From contig NZ_BMQT01000003.1 in NCBI RefSeq assembly GCF_014648255.1, positions 434,001-498,000 of the forward strand: a DNA stretch of 64,000 nt, read 5' to 3'. The position numbers were made by a program, and so were the translations under genes. Positions 13,804 through 22,946 of the stretch are shown here, piece after piece. How positions within the stretch are numbered: the first letter of the stretch is position 1; each line of letters begins with the position of its first letter. A model generated the notes under the pieces. It worked only from the letters and a program-made list of their open reading frames with translations. It was not told the origin of the DNA and ran no database searches. Source of the stretch: Nocardioides albus. Its GTDB lineage: Bacteria > Actinomycetota > Actinomycetes > Propionibacteriales > Nocardioidaceae.

Positions 13804-14432
13804 GTGAGCGGGAGGGGAGGGCGAGGATCCTGCTGGTGGACGATCGGCCGGCCAACCTGGTCGCGCTCGAGGCCATCCTCGGCTCGCTCAACGAGACCCT
13901 CGTCCGTGCGGGTTCCGGGGAGGACGCCCTGCGTGCCCTGCTCCACGACGAGTTCGCGCTGATCCTCCTGGACGCACAGATGCCGGGGATGGACGGCTTC
14001 GAGACGGCGACCCGGATCAAGGCCCGGGAGCGCACCAAGGACGTCCCGATCATCTTTCTGACCGCCAACGACTTCGACACCCATCTCGCCTATCGCGGCT
14101 ACGCGACCGGCGCCGCCGACTTCCTCGCCAAGCCGTTCGACCCGTGGCTGCTGCGCGCGAAGGTGCAGGTCTTCGTGGACCTATGGCATGCGAGCCGCAA
14201 GCTCAGCGCCCAAGCAGACCTGCTGCGCCGGTCCCTGGACGGACGGCCCGCCTCGTTCCCGGGCCGCGTCGAAGTCGACGTCGTCGAGGATCTCCGTTCC
14301 CGGCTCACGGGGGTGGAGGAGGCAGCTGCCGAGCTGGACAGCGGCGCCGACATGGGCCCGGGGAGCGACGCCCGCCGTCGGCTCGGACAGCGGATCGACG
14401 ACCTCAGGCAGGCCTTGGAAGCGTTGGGGTGA
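13800..14432 (+). CDS. Response regulator, REC domain with coiled-coil C-terminus and no output domain
   Basis: 210 residues. The ATG at 13800 overlaps the kinase stop as ATGA, so translation is coupled and the two proteins are made together. Residues ~8-125 are a receiver with the DD acidic pair (ILLVDDRPAN), phospho-acceptor Asp58 in LLDAQMPGMDG, Thr in FLTAND and Lys in FLAKPFD. Residues ~140-210 look like a coiled coil without DNA-binding or enzymatic motifs. An alternative ATG lies at 13791. It is probably the diffusible acceptor of the poly-HAMP kinase, passing signal to a histidine phosphotransfer or switch partner encoded elsewhere, perhaps the divergent phosphatase. The pairing is inferred from position. 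Confidence 0.88.
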
Positions 14433-14512
14433 TCGAGCGCTCGAGCTGTAGATCTCGACCCGCAGTTGCGGCTTCGCAAGCTCAGCCGCACGCTCGCTCG
14501 ATCTCTTCGCGT

Positions 14513-14543
14513 TGTGACCTTGCTCGTCCCTCGCAAGGTCACA
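14513..14543. terminator. Bidirectional hairpin terminator between convergent genes
   Basis: A perfect 11-bp stem, TGTGACCTTGC (14513-14523) with GCAAGGTCACA (14533-14543), encloses a 9-base loop. It sits in the 114-base gap between the response-regulator gene and the convergent small coiled-coil gene. No clear T-run follows on either strand, as is usual for actinobacteria. Confidence 0.65.
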
Positions 14544-14546
14544 GGC

Positions 14547-14783
14547 TCAGATCCGCGAGCGGTACTCCGCGAGGATCTTCTCCGCCTTCTCCTTGTCGGC
14601 GTCCTGCAGCGGGATGAGCAGCTCGGCGACCACGTCGGTCAGCTCGGCGACGCGCCGGTTGAGCTGGCGCTGCTCCTGCACCTCGGCCTCGAGCGCCTCG
14701 ATGCGGCGGACCAGCGAGGCACGCGTACGGGCGACGTCGCGCGCACCGCGCGCGATGTTCTTGATGCTGGATTCGTCGGACAT
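14547..14783 (-). CDS. Small coiled-coil protein (DUF6752-like)
   Basis: A 78-residue protein, predicted mainly helical, with a heptad-like stretch RIEALEAEVQEQRQLNRRVAELTDVVAELL. Start is the ATG at 14783, one base after the stop of the upstream LicD-methyltransferase gene, preceded by an AAGGAAA ribosome site. It is thus the third gene of the wall-polymer operon. The family is actinobacterial and functionally undescribed. It could be a scaffold or membrane-associated partner of the upstream enzymes; this is inference. Confidence 0.7.
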   Translation of the reverse strand: MSDESSIKNIARGARDVARTRASLVRRIEALEAEVQEQRQLNRRVAELTDVVAELLIPLQDADKEKAEKILAEYRSRI

Positions 14784-14784
14784 G

Positions 14785-16386
14785 TCAGTTTCCTTCTGCA
14801 CGGTGTCTGGGGGAAGGCCACGAGGCGCGCAGCCGGGCGACGCCCGGCAGCGGGTTGCCGAGCATGTCCTGGCCGTCGTTGATCTCGAGGTGCTCGACCA
14901 CTCCGCCGGCTGCCTCGATCTCGGCCCGGACGAGGGCGGGGTCGACGCGGCGGACGAGGCCTTCGGGCTTCGGCTCGGGAAGGTTCTCACCGGTCACCGC
15001 GAACTCGAGGTAGAGCTTGCCGCCCCCCGGACGCAGCGCCATCTTCGACAGGGTCCAGAGGTGGCTTCGTGCGGCCTTGTCGAGGCAGCCGATCAGATCG
15101 CGGGCGTAGATGTGGTGCGGGTCGCGGGCCAGCCGAGCGCCGAGCGTCAGCGTCTGCCGGAGCTCGCCGAGGATGAGCTGGTCGGCGTCCACCGAGAGCT
15201 TGTTGCGGTTGGCGCGGCGACGAACGGCCGCGACGGCTGCGCGGGAGAAGTCCACGGCCTGCACCTGATGTCCCTCGCGCGCGAAGTAGCGCGCGTCGCG
15301 CCCGACCGCACCAGCGCCGATGTCGACCACCTTGGCGTCCTCGGGCAGCTGCTCGAGAACCCACTCACCGAAGGACGACTGCTTGCCCTCGAGGTCACCT
15401 CCATGCGTGCTGTGGAACTCGGTCCAGTGCCCCATGTCGGTGCGGAAGCCGCGCAGCCAGCCGTCCAGACGACGGACGCCGGCGGGCGGGTCGGCGTACT
15501 TGAACGAGGGGTCCGGGGTGCGCCACTTCGGGCCGTAGATGAAAGCCAGCATCTCCTCGGGCTCGGCCGGAGCCGGGAAGTCGTAGCCGTGCAGGTTGAT
15601 CGTCGAGACCGGCACGATCGCCTCGCGGCGCAGCCGGCCGGAGCGGTTGCCGAGCTGGTAGAAGACCGGCTCGCCATCCTTGTCGGGCACGTAGAACGCC
15701 ACGAAGATGTCGATGTGCACCTTGCGGCCGTCGGAGACCTCGTGCAGGACCTTGATGTCGCCGCCGGACATCCGCAGGACGCTCCAGCCCCGCTCGCGCA
15801 TGGTGCGCTCGATCGCGTACGACTCGGAGATGATCTCGGCGGGGACGGTGTGCCTGGAGAGGTAGCAGACGTCGGTGTCGGAGTCGTGGCCGAGCATCCG
15901 GCCCTCGCGGATCGCGCCGAGGAGCGCGCCGTAGTTGAGGTAGGCCTCGACGCCGACCACGTCACGGAGGTCGGCGAGCACACGCTGGGTGCCGTCGAGG
16001 ATCTCCGCGCGGATGCTTTCGTCGGTGGCTTCGAACGAGCGGGTCAGGTGGCCGACCTTGTCGACGCTGAGCGGGTTGCCGCTGCCGTCGACGATCGAGA
16101 TGGAGCCCTCACGGGTGCCGAGGGAGACCTTCTCCTCGAAGAGCAGCTCGCCCTCGTAATCGGCGATGGTGATCGTCGCGGAGCCGTTCAGGAACCGGGT
16201 GAGGACGTTCGGCCACGGCACCAGAATGCCGTCGGCGGTCGGCTGGCCGTCACGCTCGGGGGTGAGGGACCAGACGTACTGGCCGTCGACAGAGAGGATC
16301 AGCACCTGCGTGGAGGAGTCCCGGACGAGGACCCCCTCGTCGGAGATCTCGAACTGTCCGCCAGGTGTGGGGGCAGAGACGGTCAC
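14785..16386 (-). CDS. LicD-family transferase fused to a class I SAM methyltransferase
   Basis: 533 residues, GTG start at 16386 overlapping the upstream stop as GTGA. Residues ~1-110 are a beta-rich domain of unknown role. Residues ~130-310 are a LicD/fukutin-like nucleotidyltransferase fold, with YLNYGALLGAIREGRMLGHDSDTDV carrying the Asp-x-Asp metal site. Residues ~335-520 are a Rossmann methyltransferase (VVDIGAGAVGRDARYFAREG). LicD proteins transfer phosphocholine or similar phospho-groups from CDP-linked donors onto wall polymers, and the preceding gene encodes a CDP-donor synthase-like enzyme. A fused methyltransferase could methylate the same substituent. Substrate unconfirmed. Confidence 0.8.
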   Translation of the reverse strand: MTVSAPTPGGQFEISDEGVLVRDSSTQVLILSVDGQYVWSLTPERDGQPTADGILVPWPNVLTRFLNGSATITIADYEGELLFEEKVSLGTREGSISIVDGSGNPLSVDKVGHLTRSFEATDESIRAEILDGTQRVLADLRDVVGVEAYLNYGALLGAIREGRMLGHDSDTDVCYLSRHTVPAEIISESYAIERTMRERGWSVLRMSGGDIKVLHEVSDGRKVHIDIFVAFYVPDKDGEPVFYQLGNRSGRLRREAIVPVSTINLHGYDFPAPAEPEEMLAFIYGPKWRTPDPSFKYADPPAGVRRLDGWLRGFRTDMGHWTEFHSTHGGDLEGKQSSFGEWVLEQLPEDAKVVDIGAGAVGRDARYFAREGHQVQAVDFSRAAVAAVRRRANRNKLSVDADQLILGELRQTLTLGARLARDPHHIYARDLIGCLDKAARSHLWTLSKMALRPGGGKLYLEFAVTGENLPEPKPEGLVRRVDPALVRAEIEAAGGVVEHLEINDGQDMLGNPLPGVARLRASWPSPRHRAEGN

Positions 16387-16814
16387 GAGACCTGGGCACC
16401 TTCTCGCGCGATCGCCTTCCGCAGAGCGGTGCTGCTGGTCTGGAGGGTGTAGGGGAAGTAGACGACCTCGACACCGACGGAGGCCATCTTCTTCTCGAGG
16501 TTGTCGCCCTTCTCGGTGCCCTTCCAGTCGTCACCCTTGAAGAGGTGGGTGAACCCGACCTCGCGCCAGGAGTCGACCTTGTCGGTGGTGCGCTCGGCGT
16601 AGACCGCGTCCACGATCCCGATCGCCTCGACGATCTCGAGCCTCTCGACGAGCGGGACGGTCGGGATGATCCCCTTCGTCGTCTCGCAGACCTCGTCGGA
16701 GACCACACCCGCGATCAACGTGTCGCAGCGCTCGCGCGCTTGGCGAAGCATGTTGAGGTGACCGATGTGGAAGAGATCGAACACGCCAGGTACGTAACCG
16801 ATGACCGGTCCCAT
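16383..16814 (-). CDS. Cytidylyltransferase family protein (TagD-like)
   Basis: 143 residues, close to the ~130 of glycerol-3-phosphate cytidylyltransferase. The nucleotidyltransferase HIGH motif is in FDLFHIGHLNML, and near the C-terminus TSSTALRK occupies the place of the usual RT-x-GISTT loop. It should condense CTP with a phosphorylated alcohol to give a CDP-activated donor; glycerol phosphate is the default guess, choline or ethanolamine phosphate possible given the LicD partner. The frame is open to 16946, but the ATG at 16814 begins MGPVIGYVPGVFD with GGAAG upstream, the normal family start. First gene of a three-gene operon. Confidence 0.82.
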   Translation of the reverse strand: MGPVIGYVPGVFDLFHIGHLNMLRQARERCDTLIAGVVSDEVCETTKGIIPTVPLVERLEIVEAIGIVDAVYAERTTDKVDSWREVGFTHLFKGDDWKGTEKGDNLEKKMASVGVEVVYFPYTLQTSSTALRKAIAREGAQVS

Positions 16815-17176
16815 GCCCACGCTTCCTCCAAGTGTTTGTCGAGTAGTTTGGGCGACTTTACACCCTGCTCCCCCACGGCCCAGATACAGGCCAGTATCCA
16901 TGCCTCCCCGCGCATCTCCGGAATCAGCAGCGCGACACGCGGGCATGCACAGGAAGCCCGGTGACCTTACCCGAAAGTGAACAGCGCATGGCCATTTCCG
17001 GCCCGGCCAGGGGAGAGACCGAGCGTCCGACGGTGATGACGGTGCCGGTTTCCCCTCCTTGCCATCCGATCACCTCGTAGGGTCTGAGCCGCAGCGCAGC
17101 ATCAGCGCGACAGGAGGAACGGCGATGGACGGCTGACCGAGAACGAGGGCCGTTTCGGAACGAGGAGGACCGGGCA
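16815..17176. other. Divergent intergenic region with a 3-codon leader ORF
   Basis: This 362-base stretch separates the cytidylyltransferase and the LuxR-type regulator and must hold both promoters. The one clear signal is a perfect ribosome site AGGAGG (17113-17118) followed after 6 bases by ATG GAC GGC TGA (17125-17136), a three-codon leader ORF, 40 bases before the TTG start of the regulator. I see no RNA gene or other ORF. Confidence 0.5.
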
Positions 17177-18091
17177 TTGATCGACGACGAGGACTGGGCC
17201 ATCTACGAACGACTCCTGTTTGCCGACCCTACGGACGCTGCGGACGGCATGGCCCCCGAGACGATCGCGCGACTCGTCGCCCTCGGCCTCGTCGAGGTCG
17301 AAGCTGACGGATCGAGTGGCCTTCGCGCCGTCGCCCCGGACGCCGGCCTGTTCCCGGCGCTGCGGCAGTGGGAAGCGCAGCTGGACCGTGCCCGGCACAG
17401 CGCGGACGACCTGCTTCGCCGCTACCGTCGTCGTGACCGGCGGCACGAGGAGCTCATCCACACCGTGGGCGAGGCGGACGCCGGATGGGCGACGTTCGAG
17501 GAGGTGCAGGCCGGCGCGGTGGACGAGGTGCTCATCTTCGACCGCCCTCCCTACGTGGCCCCTCCGTCAGGCAACCCGGCCCAGATCGCCGCGATGGGAC
17601 GCGGCGTGCGCTACCGGACCGTCTATACACAGGACGCCTTGAGTGACGAACGGCGGCAGGATCTTGCTCACGACGCAATCAGTGCAGGGGAACGGGCGAG
17701 GATCATCGACCGGCTCCCCATGAAGCTGGTGATCGTGGACGCCCGGCTGGCGATGGTCCCGCTCCAGGGCGACGCGGGAACGATCGGCTCGGCAGTCCTG
17801 ATCGGCCCCTGCGCTCTGTTGGACGGGCTCTTGGACCTGTTCGAGATGACCTGGGAACGCGCCCTGCCCCTCCCCACAGCTGGAGAGAGGCAGGCCGCGC
17901 AACAGATGCTTCAGCAGGAGGACGAGCTGGTCCGACTTCTCGCCAGCGGCCTGACCGACCCGGCGATCGGCCGGGTTCTCGGCTGCTCCGAGCGGACCGT
18001 CCAGCGACGCATCGCCCAGCTGATGACCCACCACGGAGTCTCGAACAGATTCCAGCTGGGCGCGCAGCTCGCGCGCGCCAGCCGGATCTGA
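17177..18091 (+). CDS. LuxR-type helix-turn-helix transcriptional regulator
   Basis: 304 residues. The TTG start at 17177 is chosen because GAGGAGG lies 8 bases upstream and no ATG or GTG is in frame nearby. The N-terminal ~60 residues resemble a winged-helix (MAPETIARLVALGLVEVEADG), the middle resembles the sensor region of TrmB-like actinobacterial regulators, and residues ~235-295 are a LuxR/GerE helix-turn-helix (LASGLTDPAIGRVLGCSERT-VQRR). It ends four bases before the convergent subtilase gene, whose regulation it may influence; that link is positional only. Confidence 0.8.
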   Translation: MIDDEDWAIYERLLFADPTDAADGMAPETIARLVALGLVEVEADGSSGLRAVAPDAGLFPALRQWEAQLDRARHSADDLLRRYRRRDRRHEELIHTVGEADAGWATFEEVQAGAVDEVLIFDRPPYVAPPSGNPAQIAAMGRGVRYRTVYTQDALSDERRQDLAHDAISAGERARIIDRLPMKLVIVDARLAMVPLQGDAGTIGSAVLIGPCALLDGLLDLFEMTWERALPLPTAGERQAAQQMLQQEDELVRLLASGLTDPAIGRVLGCSERTVQRRIAQLMTHHGVSNRFQLGAQLARASRI

Positions 18092-18095
18092 CCGA

Positions 18096-21000
18096 TCACC
18101 GTACGGCGTACGCCCGCACGAGGGTCTGCTCGACCGTCGAGTCGTCCGAGCTGGTCGCCGTGACCCGCAGGGAGACGAACCCGCCGCGGGCCGGCCTGTT
18201 GTCGACCTTCGCGACCCAGGAGTCGCCCGCACGCTCGGTCTCGACGTCTCGCCAGGTGGCGCCGTCGTCGTACGAGACCTGTGCGGTCATACCGGTCGCG
18301 CGCCCGTCGTATCCCGGTTGTGCCGGGGCGCTGAGCTCCACGCGGTAGGAAGCGGCCGGCTGCGCCCGGTTGTACGGGTCGAGCGTGAGGTCGTACGAGG
18401 GGACGAGCAGCGGCAGTGCGGTTCTCTTCGCCGTCGAGGCCGAGTCGAACGACCACTTGGTGGTGAGGTGAGGCGACAGCGACCAGGTCCGGAAGATCGG
18501 CAGGTCCGTACGCCTGCGCTGATCCGCGGTCAGCTCGTATCGCCCCGACCCGGCCGGGACCGACCAGGCGCTGATCGGGTTGGTGCTCCGGCCCAGGGGC
18601 TCCCCGTCGCGCGTCAGCGTGGCGGCGTACTGGTCGGTCATGGCGGAGAAGGCGACGTGACCCGCGTCGTCACCCGTGGTCGGGATGACTGTCTCCAGGA
18701 CGTCCCCGTTCCGTTGCACCAGCGGCGCGAGCTCACCGGTGGCGAGGTTGGTCGCGGCCTGCGGCCGGATCGGCCCTCGATACCACTGCTCCGTGTCGCG
18801 ACGCGCCGACTCGTAGTAGGCAACGCCACCCGCCATCGTGTCCCCACCGGCGGCCATGTTGCTCGTGCCCCAGTGAACCCAGCCCGCCTCACCGGTGCTG
18901 TAGTAGGCGGTCCGCTCCGTGGGGGTGAGCACCGGCTGGACGACCGCAGCTGCAGCGGCCTGGCTGCCACGTTCCAGGGCGAGCGCGAGACCGTCGCCGT
19001 ACTGGAGATCACGCAGCTGACTGGACCAGGTCTCCTCGACCTGGGCGAGCGAGTCCTCCTTCAGCTCGTGGTGCTGGTCGGCCGGGATGCCGTCGGTGAA
19101 CGGCACGTGCAGGTTGTAGACGTACGGGCTGGCCGGCTTCCCGCTCCACCGGAGCTGCGTGCTGCCGGCGGCCACCTCGTCCCGGAGCGCGCGGTACTCG
19201 TCCGTGGTGATCGCCAGCACGGGTACGTCGTCCTTGGCGAACGAGTTCCAGCGGCCCGCGAACTCGTGCGCGACCACCACACCGACCGCGTCCCGCGCGA
19301 GGGCGTCGGTGGTCACCTGCTGCAGCTTGGTGGTCGACTGGGAGTCGTCGCTGCCGAGGTTCACGAGAACGAACCGTCCCTCGACGTCGACGGCGGCAAG
19401 CTCCTCCGGGGTTCCGGAGCCGGCGTCGACCACCTCAGCCTCACCCGAGTCGGGGAGATAGGCGACCCCGTCCGTGGTGACTGGGCTGTACTTCGCGTAG
19501 AGCGGCTCCAGGCGCGTACCGGCCGAGGTGCTGACCGACAGCAGCGGCGCGTACGCCCGGGTGACGAGGTCGACGCGGGTGTCGTCCTGCCACTGGCCGG
19601 ACGGCACGTCGGAGATGGCCAGGTCGACGACGTTGGCTGCCGTGACCACTGTCGACGAGAACATCGTCCCGCGGGCTGTGCGCTGGTAACGCACGCTCGA
19701 GGTGTGGCTCTCGATCGGCTGGGATGCGCTGACCTCCACCGGGTGCGCCTCACGGGCGTCCAGGTCGATCACCGTGTTCTCCTCGAGAGCGAGCCCCGGA
19801 CGGTAGAGGACACCCAGCGAGCGGACCATGCGGTAGAGGCTCCGATCGGTGACGCCCTTGTCGAACCCGTAGATGCCGGCGTCGAGGTCGTACTTCCCGG
19901 CAGGGATCGTCGCCTTGGCAGTCCCGTCCCGGAAATACACCCGGGTCGACTCACCACGGTCGGTCGAGATCAGGTTCACGTAGCTGAGGCTGCCTGCCGG
20001 AGCATCGCCGCGGGTGGTGCCGCGGAAGGTGACGGTGACCGTGTTCGGCTGCGCGAAGAACCCGTAGGTCGTGACCGCATGCTGGGCTCCGTCCGCCGAG
20101 GTCGCCGTGATCCGGCCGGTGATCTCGCCGTACCCACCGGAGGGGAGCGGCTCGACCACCGAGAGGCGCAGGCCGACGGTGGCCGTGCCGTGGGCCGGGA
20201 CGGTGACGGTCGGCTGGGTCACGGTGGCCATCGCGGCGGGCGCGGGCGCGCCGCTCGCGTCGTACGTCTCGGTCCGCAGGTTCAGGGTGACCGGGGTGTC
20301 GCCTGAGTTGCTCCAGGTGACCTCTCGCTCGATGACCTTCGCCGGGTCGTGCGGCCAGGTCAGCTCCTCCCCGTCGATGTAGCCGGGGCCGGAGATGGTG
20401 CTGGAGACCGCCTGGTGCACGTCGAGGAAGCCGGTGCCCTCGGCGAGCGGGGCATTCTGCGCGTCGGGGCGCACCGTCGACATCAGGCGAGCCTTCAACT
20501 GCTCGCCGGTCAGCTCCGGCGACCGCTCGGCGAGGACAGCGGCGGCACCCGCGACGTGCGGGGTGGCCATCGAGGTGCCCGACAGGCTCGTGTAGTGGTC
20601 GTCGATGGGCCGTCCCAGCGAGGTGCCCGCGGCACGGGCCCCGATGATCCCCACTCCAGGAGCAGCCATGTCCGGCTTGAGGTAGGACCCGTCGCGGCCC
20701 TCGACCGGGCCTCGACTGGAGAACGGTGCGATCTTCAGCGCACTGTCGTCGGCAGCCACGGTCAGTGCGGACGGAGCGCAGCCGGGGCTGCCTACCGTGC
20801 CGGCGCTCGGGCCGTCGTTGCCGGCGGCGATGACGAAGAGCGCGTCTGACGAAGCGGACAGCTGGTCCACGGCGTCGGCCAGCGGGTCGGCGCAGACCGG
20901 GACGAGCGCGCCGAGGCTCATGCTGACGATGTCTGCGCCGCTGTCCACCGCCCACTGCATACCGGCGAGCACGCCCGACGTCGGGCCGCCGCCGGTGTCG

Positions 21001-21890
21001 CCGAGCACCTTTCCGATGAGCAGGGAGGCGTCCGGGGCGACGCCCGCGCGGTTCACTCCGCCCGAGGCGCTCCCGTCGCCGACGACGGACGACGCCGCGT
21101 GGGTGCCGTGCCCGTGCCGGTCAGCGCTGCCGCTGCTGCTGCCGGTGAAGTCCTTGGTTGCCACGATCCGCTGGGACAGGTCCGGGTGATTGGCGTCGAT
21201 ACCGGTGTCGAGCACCGCCACCTTCACGCCGTCACCGGTGAAGCCGGCGTCCCATGCTTCGGGTGCACGCACCTGCTCGACGCTCTCGGTGACGGTGGCC
21301 CTCACCTTGGCGTCGAGCCAGATCTTGCTGGGTGCTGCGGAGCGTGCCTTCTTGCTCGTCAGCTCCTGCCAGACGCTGTCCGCCGCCGACTTGGGGGTGC
21401 GCATCGCCGCCATCTTCAGACGCGGCAGGCGTTGGCTGAGCCGAGCACCGTCCGGCACCGGAGCCCCGGAGGCCGCGGCGCGGGTCGGGTAGGTGGCGAT
21501 GAACGGGATCGAAGTCGTACGCGCGTCGTCGTAGCCCTCGGCGATCAGCCCGGCGACGTCGAACAGCCGCTCATCGAGACGTCCCTCGGCGATCAGCGGG
21601 GCCGCATCGTCCGGCACGACGAAGAGCTTGCCGCCGTCCTCGTGCATCCGAAAGCCCGTCGGTGCGCCCTGCGGGTCGGTCACCGTGACGACCCGCTGGC
21701 CGGAAGCCGTACCGACCGACACGCGGTCGCCGGTGATCAGGGTGACCTCGACCGGCGCGGCAGCGCGAAACGCAGTCGGGACCGCGGGCGACGGCTCGGC
21801 CGCCGCGGCGGATGGTGGTGCGCCGGGCACCATTGCCAGGCCAGACAGGGTCAACAGGGTGACCGCGAGGACAGCTGGACGCTTTATCAT
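18096..21890 (-). CDS. Secreted S8 family serine peptidase (subtilisin-like), 1264 aa
   Basis: Begins with a signal peptide (Lys-Arg, then a hydrophobic run ending near PPSAAAAEP). The subtilase domain spans about residues 215-500 with the catalytic triad visible: Asp228 (VAVLDTGID), His261 (HGHGTH) and Ser440 (GTSMATPHVAG). A PA-like insert appears later (about residues 860-930), followed by beta-rich C-terminal domains of the type seen in large actinobacterial subtilases. It has no cell-wall sorting signal, so it is probably released as an extracellular protease. Its stop is convergent with the LuxR-type regulator. The substrate is unknown. Confidence 0.92.
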   Translation of the reverse strand: MIKRPAVLAVTLLTLSGLAMVPGAPPSAAAAEPSPAVPTAFRAAAPVEVTLITGDRVSVGTASGQRVVTVTDPQGAPTGFRMHEDGGKLFVVPDDAAPLIAEGRLDERLFDVAGLIAEGYDDARTTSIPFIATYPTRAAASGAPVPDGARLSQRLPRLKMAAMRTPKSAADSVWQELTSKKARSAAPSKIWLDAKVRATVTESVEQVRAPEAWDAGFTGDGVKVAVLDTGIDANHPDLSQRIVATKDFTGSSSGSADRHGHGTHAASSVVGDGSASGGVNRAGVAPDASLLIGKVLGDTGGGPTSGVLAGMQWAVDSGADIVSMSLGALVPVCADPLADAVDQLSASSDALFVIAAGNDGPSAGTVGSPGCAPSALTVAADDSALKIAPFSSRGPVEGRDGSYLKPDMAAPGVGIIGARAAGTSLGRPIDDHYTSLSGTSMATPHVAGAAAVLAERSPELTGEQLKARLMSTVRPDAQNAPLAEGTGFLDVHQAVSSTISGPGYIDGEELTWPHDPAKVIEREVTWSNSGDTPVTLNLRTETYDASGAPAPAAMATVTQPTVTVPAHGTATVGLRLSVVEPLPSGGYGEITGRITATSADGAQHAVTTYGFFAQPNTVTVTFRGTTRGDAPAGSLSYVNLISTDRGESTRVYFRDGTAKATIPAGKYDLDAGIYGFDKGVTDRSLYRMVRSLGVLYRPGLALEENTVIDLDAREAHPVEVSASQPIESHTSSVRYQRTARGTMFSSTVVTAANVVDLAISDVPSGQWQDDTRVDLVTRAYAPLLSVSTSAGTRLEPLYAKYSPVTTDGVAYLPDSGEAEVVDAGSGTPEELAAVDVEGRFVLVNLGSDDSQSTTKLQQVTTDALARDAVGVVVAHEFAGRWNSFAKDDVPVLAITTDEYRALRDEVAAGSTQLRWSGKPASPYVYNLHVPFTDGIPADQHHELKEDSLAQVEETWSSQLRDLQYGDGLALALERGSQAAAAAVVQPVLTPTERTAYYSTGEAGWVHWGTSNMAAGGDTMAGGVAYYESARRDTEQWYRGPIRPQAATNLATGELAPLVQRNGDVLETVIPTTGDDAGHVAFSAMTDQYAATLTRDGEPLGRSTNPISAWSVPAGSGRYELTADQRRRTDLPIFRTWSLSPHLTTKWSFDSASTAKRTALPLLVPSYDLTLDPYNRAQPAASYRVELSAPAQPGYDGRATGMTAQVSYDDGATWRDVETERAGDSWVAKVDNRPARGGFVSLRVTATSSDDSTVEQTLVRAYAVR

Positions 21891-22101
21891 GTGGGGGCCT
21901 TCCGCAGGTGGGACTGGCCGTGAACTTACGCAGATCTGGGCTCCTACGGATGAAAAGAGCTGGCGGATGATCGCCAGTGGCGGGAACTGGACGCTCGTGG
22001 AATGTGCGAGCGCGCTTCACGCGGTGGAATAGCCGTTCGGCCTTCAGGTGTCGATGTCGTGACCCGGGAGAGCCCGGTACGTTGACACCCGGCCCAGCCG
22101 T

Positions 22102-22845
22102 ATGCGGGAGAATGCGCCTGTGCTGATTGACATGGTTCGACTGCCTGAGGGGGACCCTGTCGCCGAGGCCATGGTGGACCGCCGGACCGGGCGGACCTGG
22201 ACGGTCGACGTAGATCCGTTCGAGATCGCTTCCACTGTCGTCACCGAACGACAGTGGAACGCGGTGTTCGACAAGGTGACCGCGACGCGTCAGGCGGACT
22301 TCCCGAGGGTCGATGTCAGCTGGCGGCAAGCGGTCACCTTCTGCAACGAGATGTCCCTGAGAGACGGACTCACCCCGCCTTACACCATCACGACGGTCGA
22401 TCCGCCCGCCCGGGACAACGACACCTGGACTCCGCACGACGAACCGGCTCCCGACGACTGGTGCGTGAGGTGGGACCGAGAAGCGAACGGGTATCGGCTG
22501 CCCACGGATGCGGAATGGCAGGTCGCCTGCCGGGCTGGCTCGGGCGGGCCTCGCTACGGGAACCTGGACGAGATCGCCTGGTATTCGGACAACTCCCAGG
22601 GATCCCTGCACCCGGTTGCGAAGAAGGTGCCCAACGCCTGGGGGCTGTTCGACACCTTGGGCGGGGTATGGGAATGGTGCTGGGACCTCTACGACGCGGA
22701 GGTCTACGGCTCGTACCGCATCATCCGCGGGGGCGGTTGGAGCGACCCGCACTGGAGCTGCCGGGCCGGCGTCCGTCGCAAGACCAACCCTCAGGCCGCC
22801 TTCGACGACCTGGGCTTCCGCCTCGCCCGAACGATCGCCGACTGA
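22102..22845 (+). CDS. SUMF1 / formylglycine-generating-enzyme-fold protein lacking the catalytic Cys pair
   Basis: A 247-residue SUMF1-domain protein: VVTERQWNAVF, PRVDVSWRQAVTFCNEMS, GYRLPTDAEWQVACRAG, NAWGLFDTLGGVWEWCWD and RGGGWSD...SCRAGVRRK are the family landmarks in order. True formylglycine-generating enzymes need two cysteines about five residues apart in the RGGSW-LC-x4-C segment. Here the first is replaced (GGGWSDPHWSC) and only the second remains, so sulfatase activation is unlikely. The fold is also used by EgtB-like and PvdO-like proteins. The start is uncertain: ATG at 22102, or GTG at 22120 with GGGAG upstream. No sulfatase is nearby. Confidence 0.78.
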   Translation: MRENAPVLIDMVRLPEGDPVAEAMVDRRTGRTWTVDVDPFEIASTVVTERQWNAVFDKVTATRQADFPRVDVSWRQAVTFCNEMSLRDGLTPPYTITTVDPPARDNDTWTPHDEPAPDDWCVRWDREANGYRLPTDAEWQVACRAGSGGPRYGNLDEIAWYSDNSQGSLHPVAKKVPNAWGLFDTLGGVWEWCWDLYDAEVYGSYRIIRGGGWSDPHWSCRAGVRRKTNPQAAFDDLGFRLARTIAD

Positions 22846-22946
22846 CGGCGACGCTGGTTGAGCTCAGCCGTGTGCCTCTCGTGTGCCATCCGGAAGGACG
22901 AAGCCCGCCGCGATCTGCCGAGCTGCAGTTCGAGGCGGGAATTCTG

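Noticed and set aside
22082..22113. TTGACA...GAGAAT promoter for the SUMF1-fold gene
   Set aside because: The -35 is good but the spacing to any -10-like hexamer (13 or 20 bases) is unsuitable.
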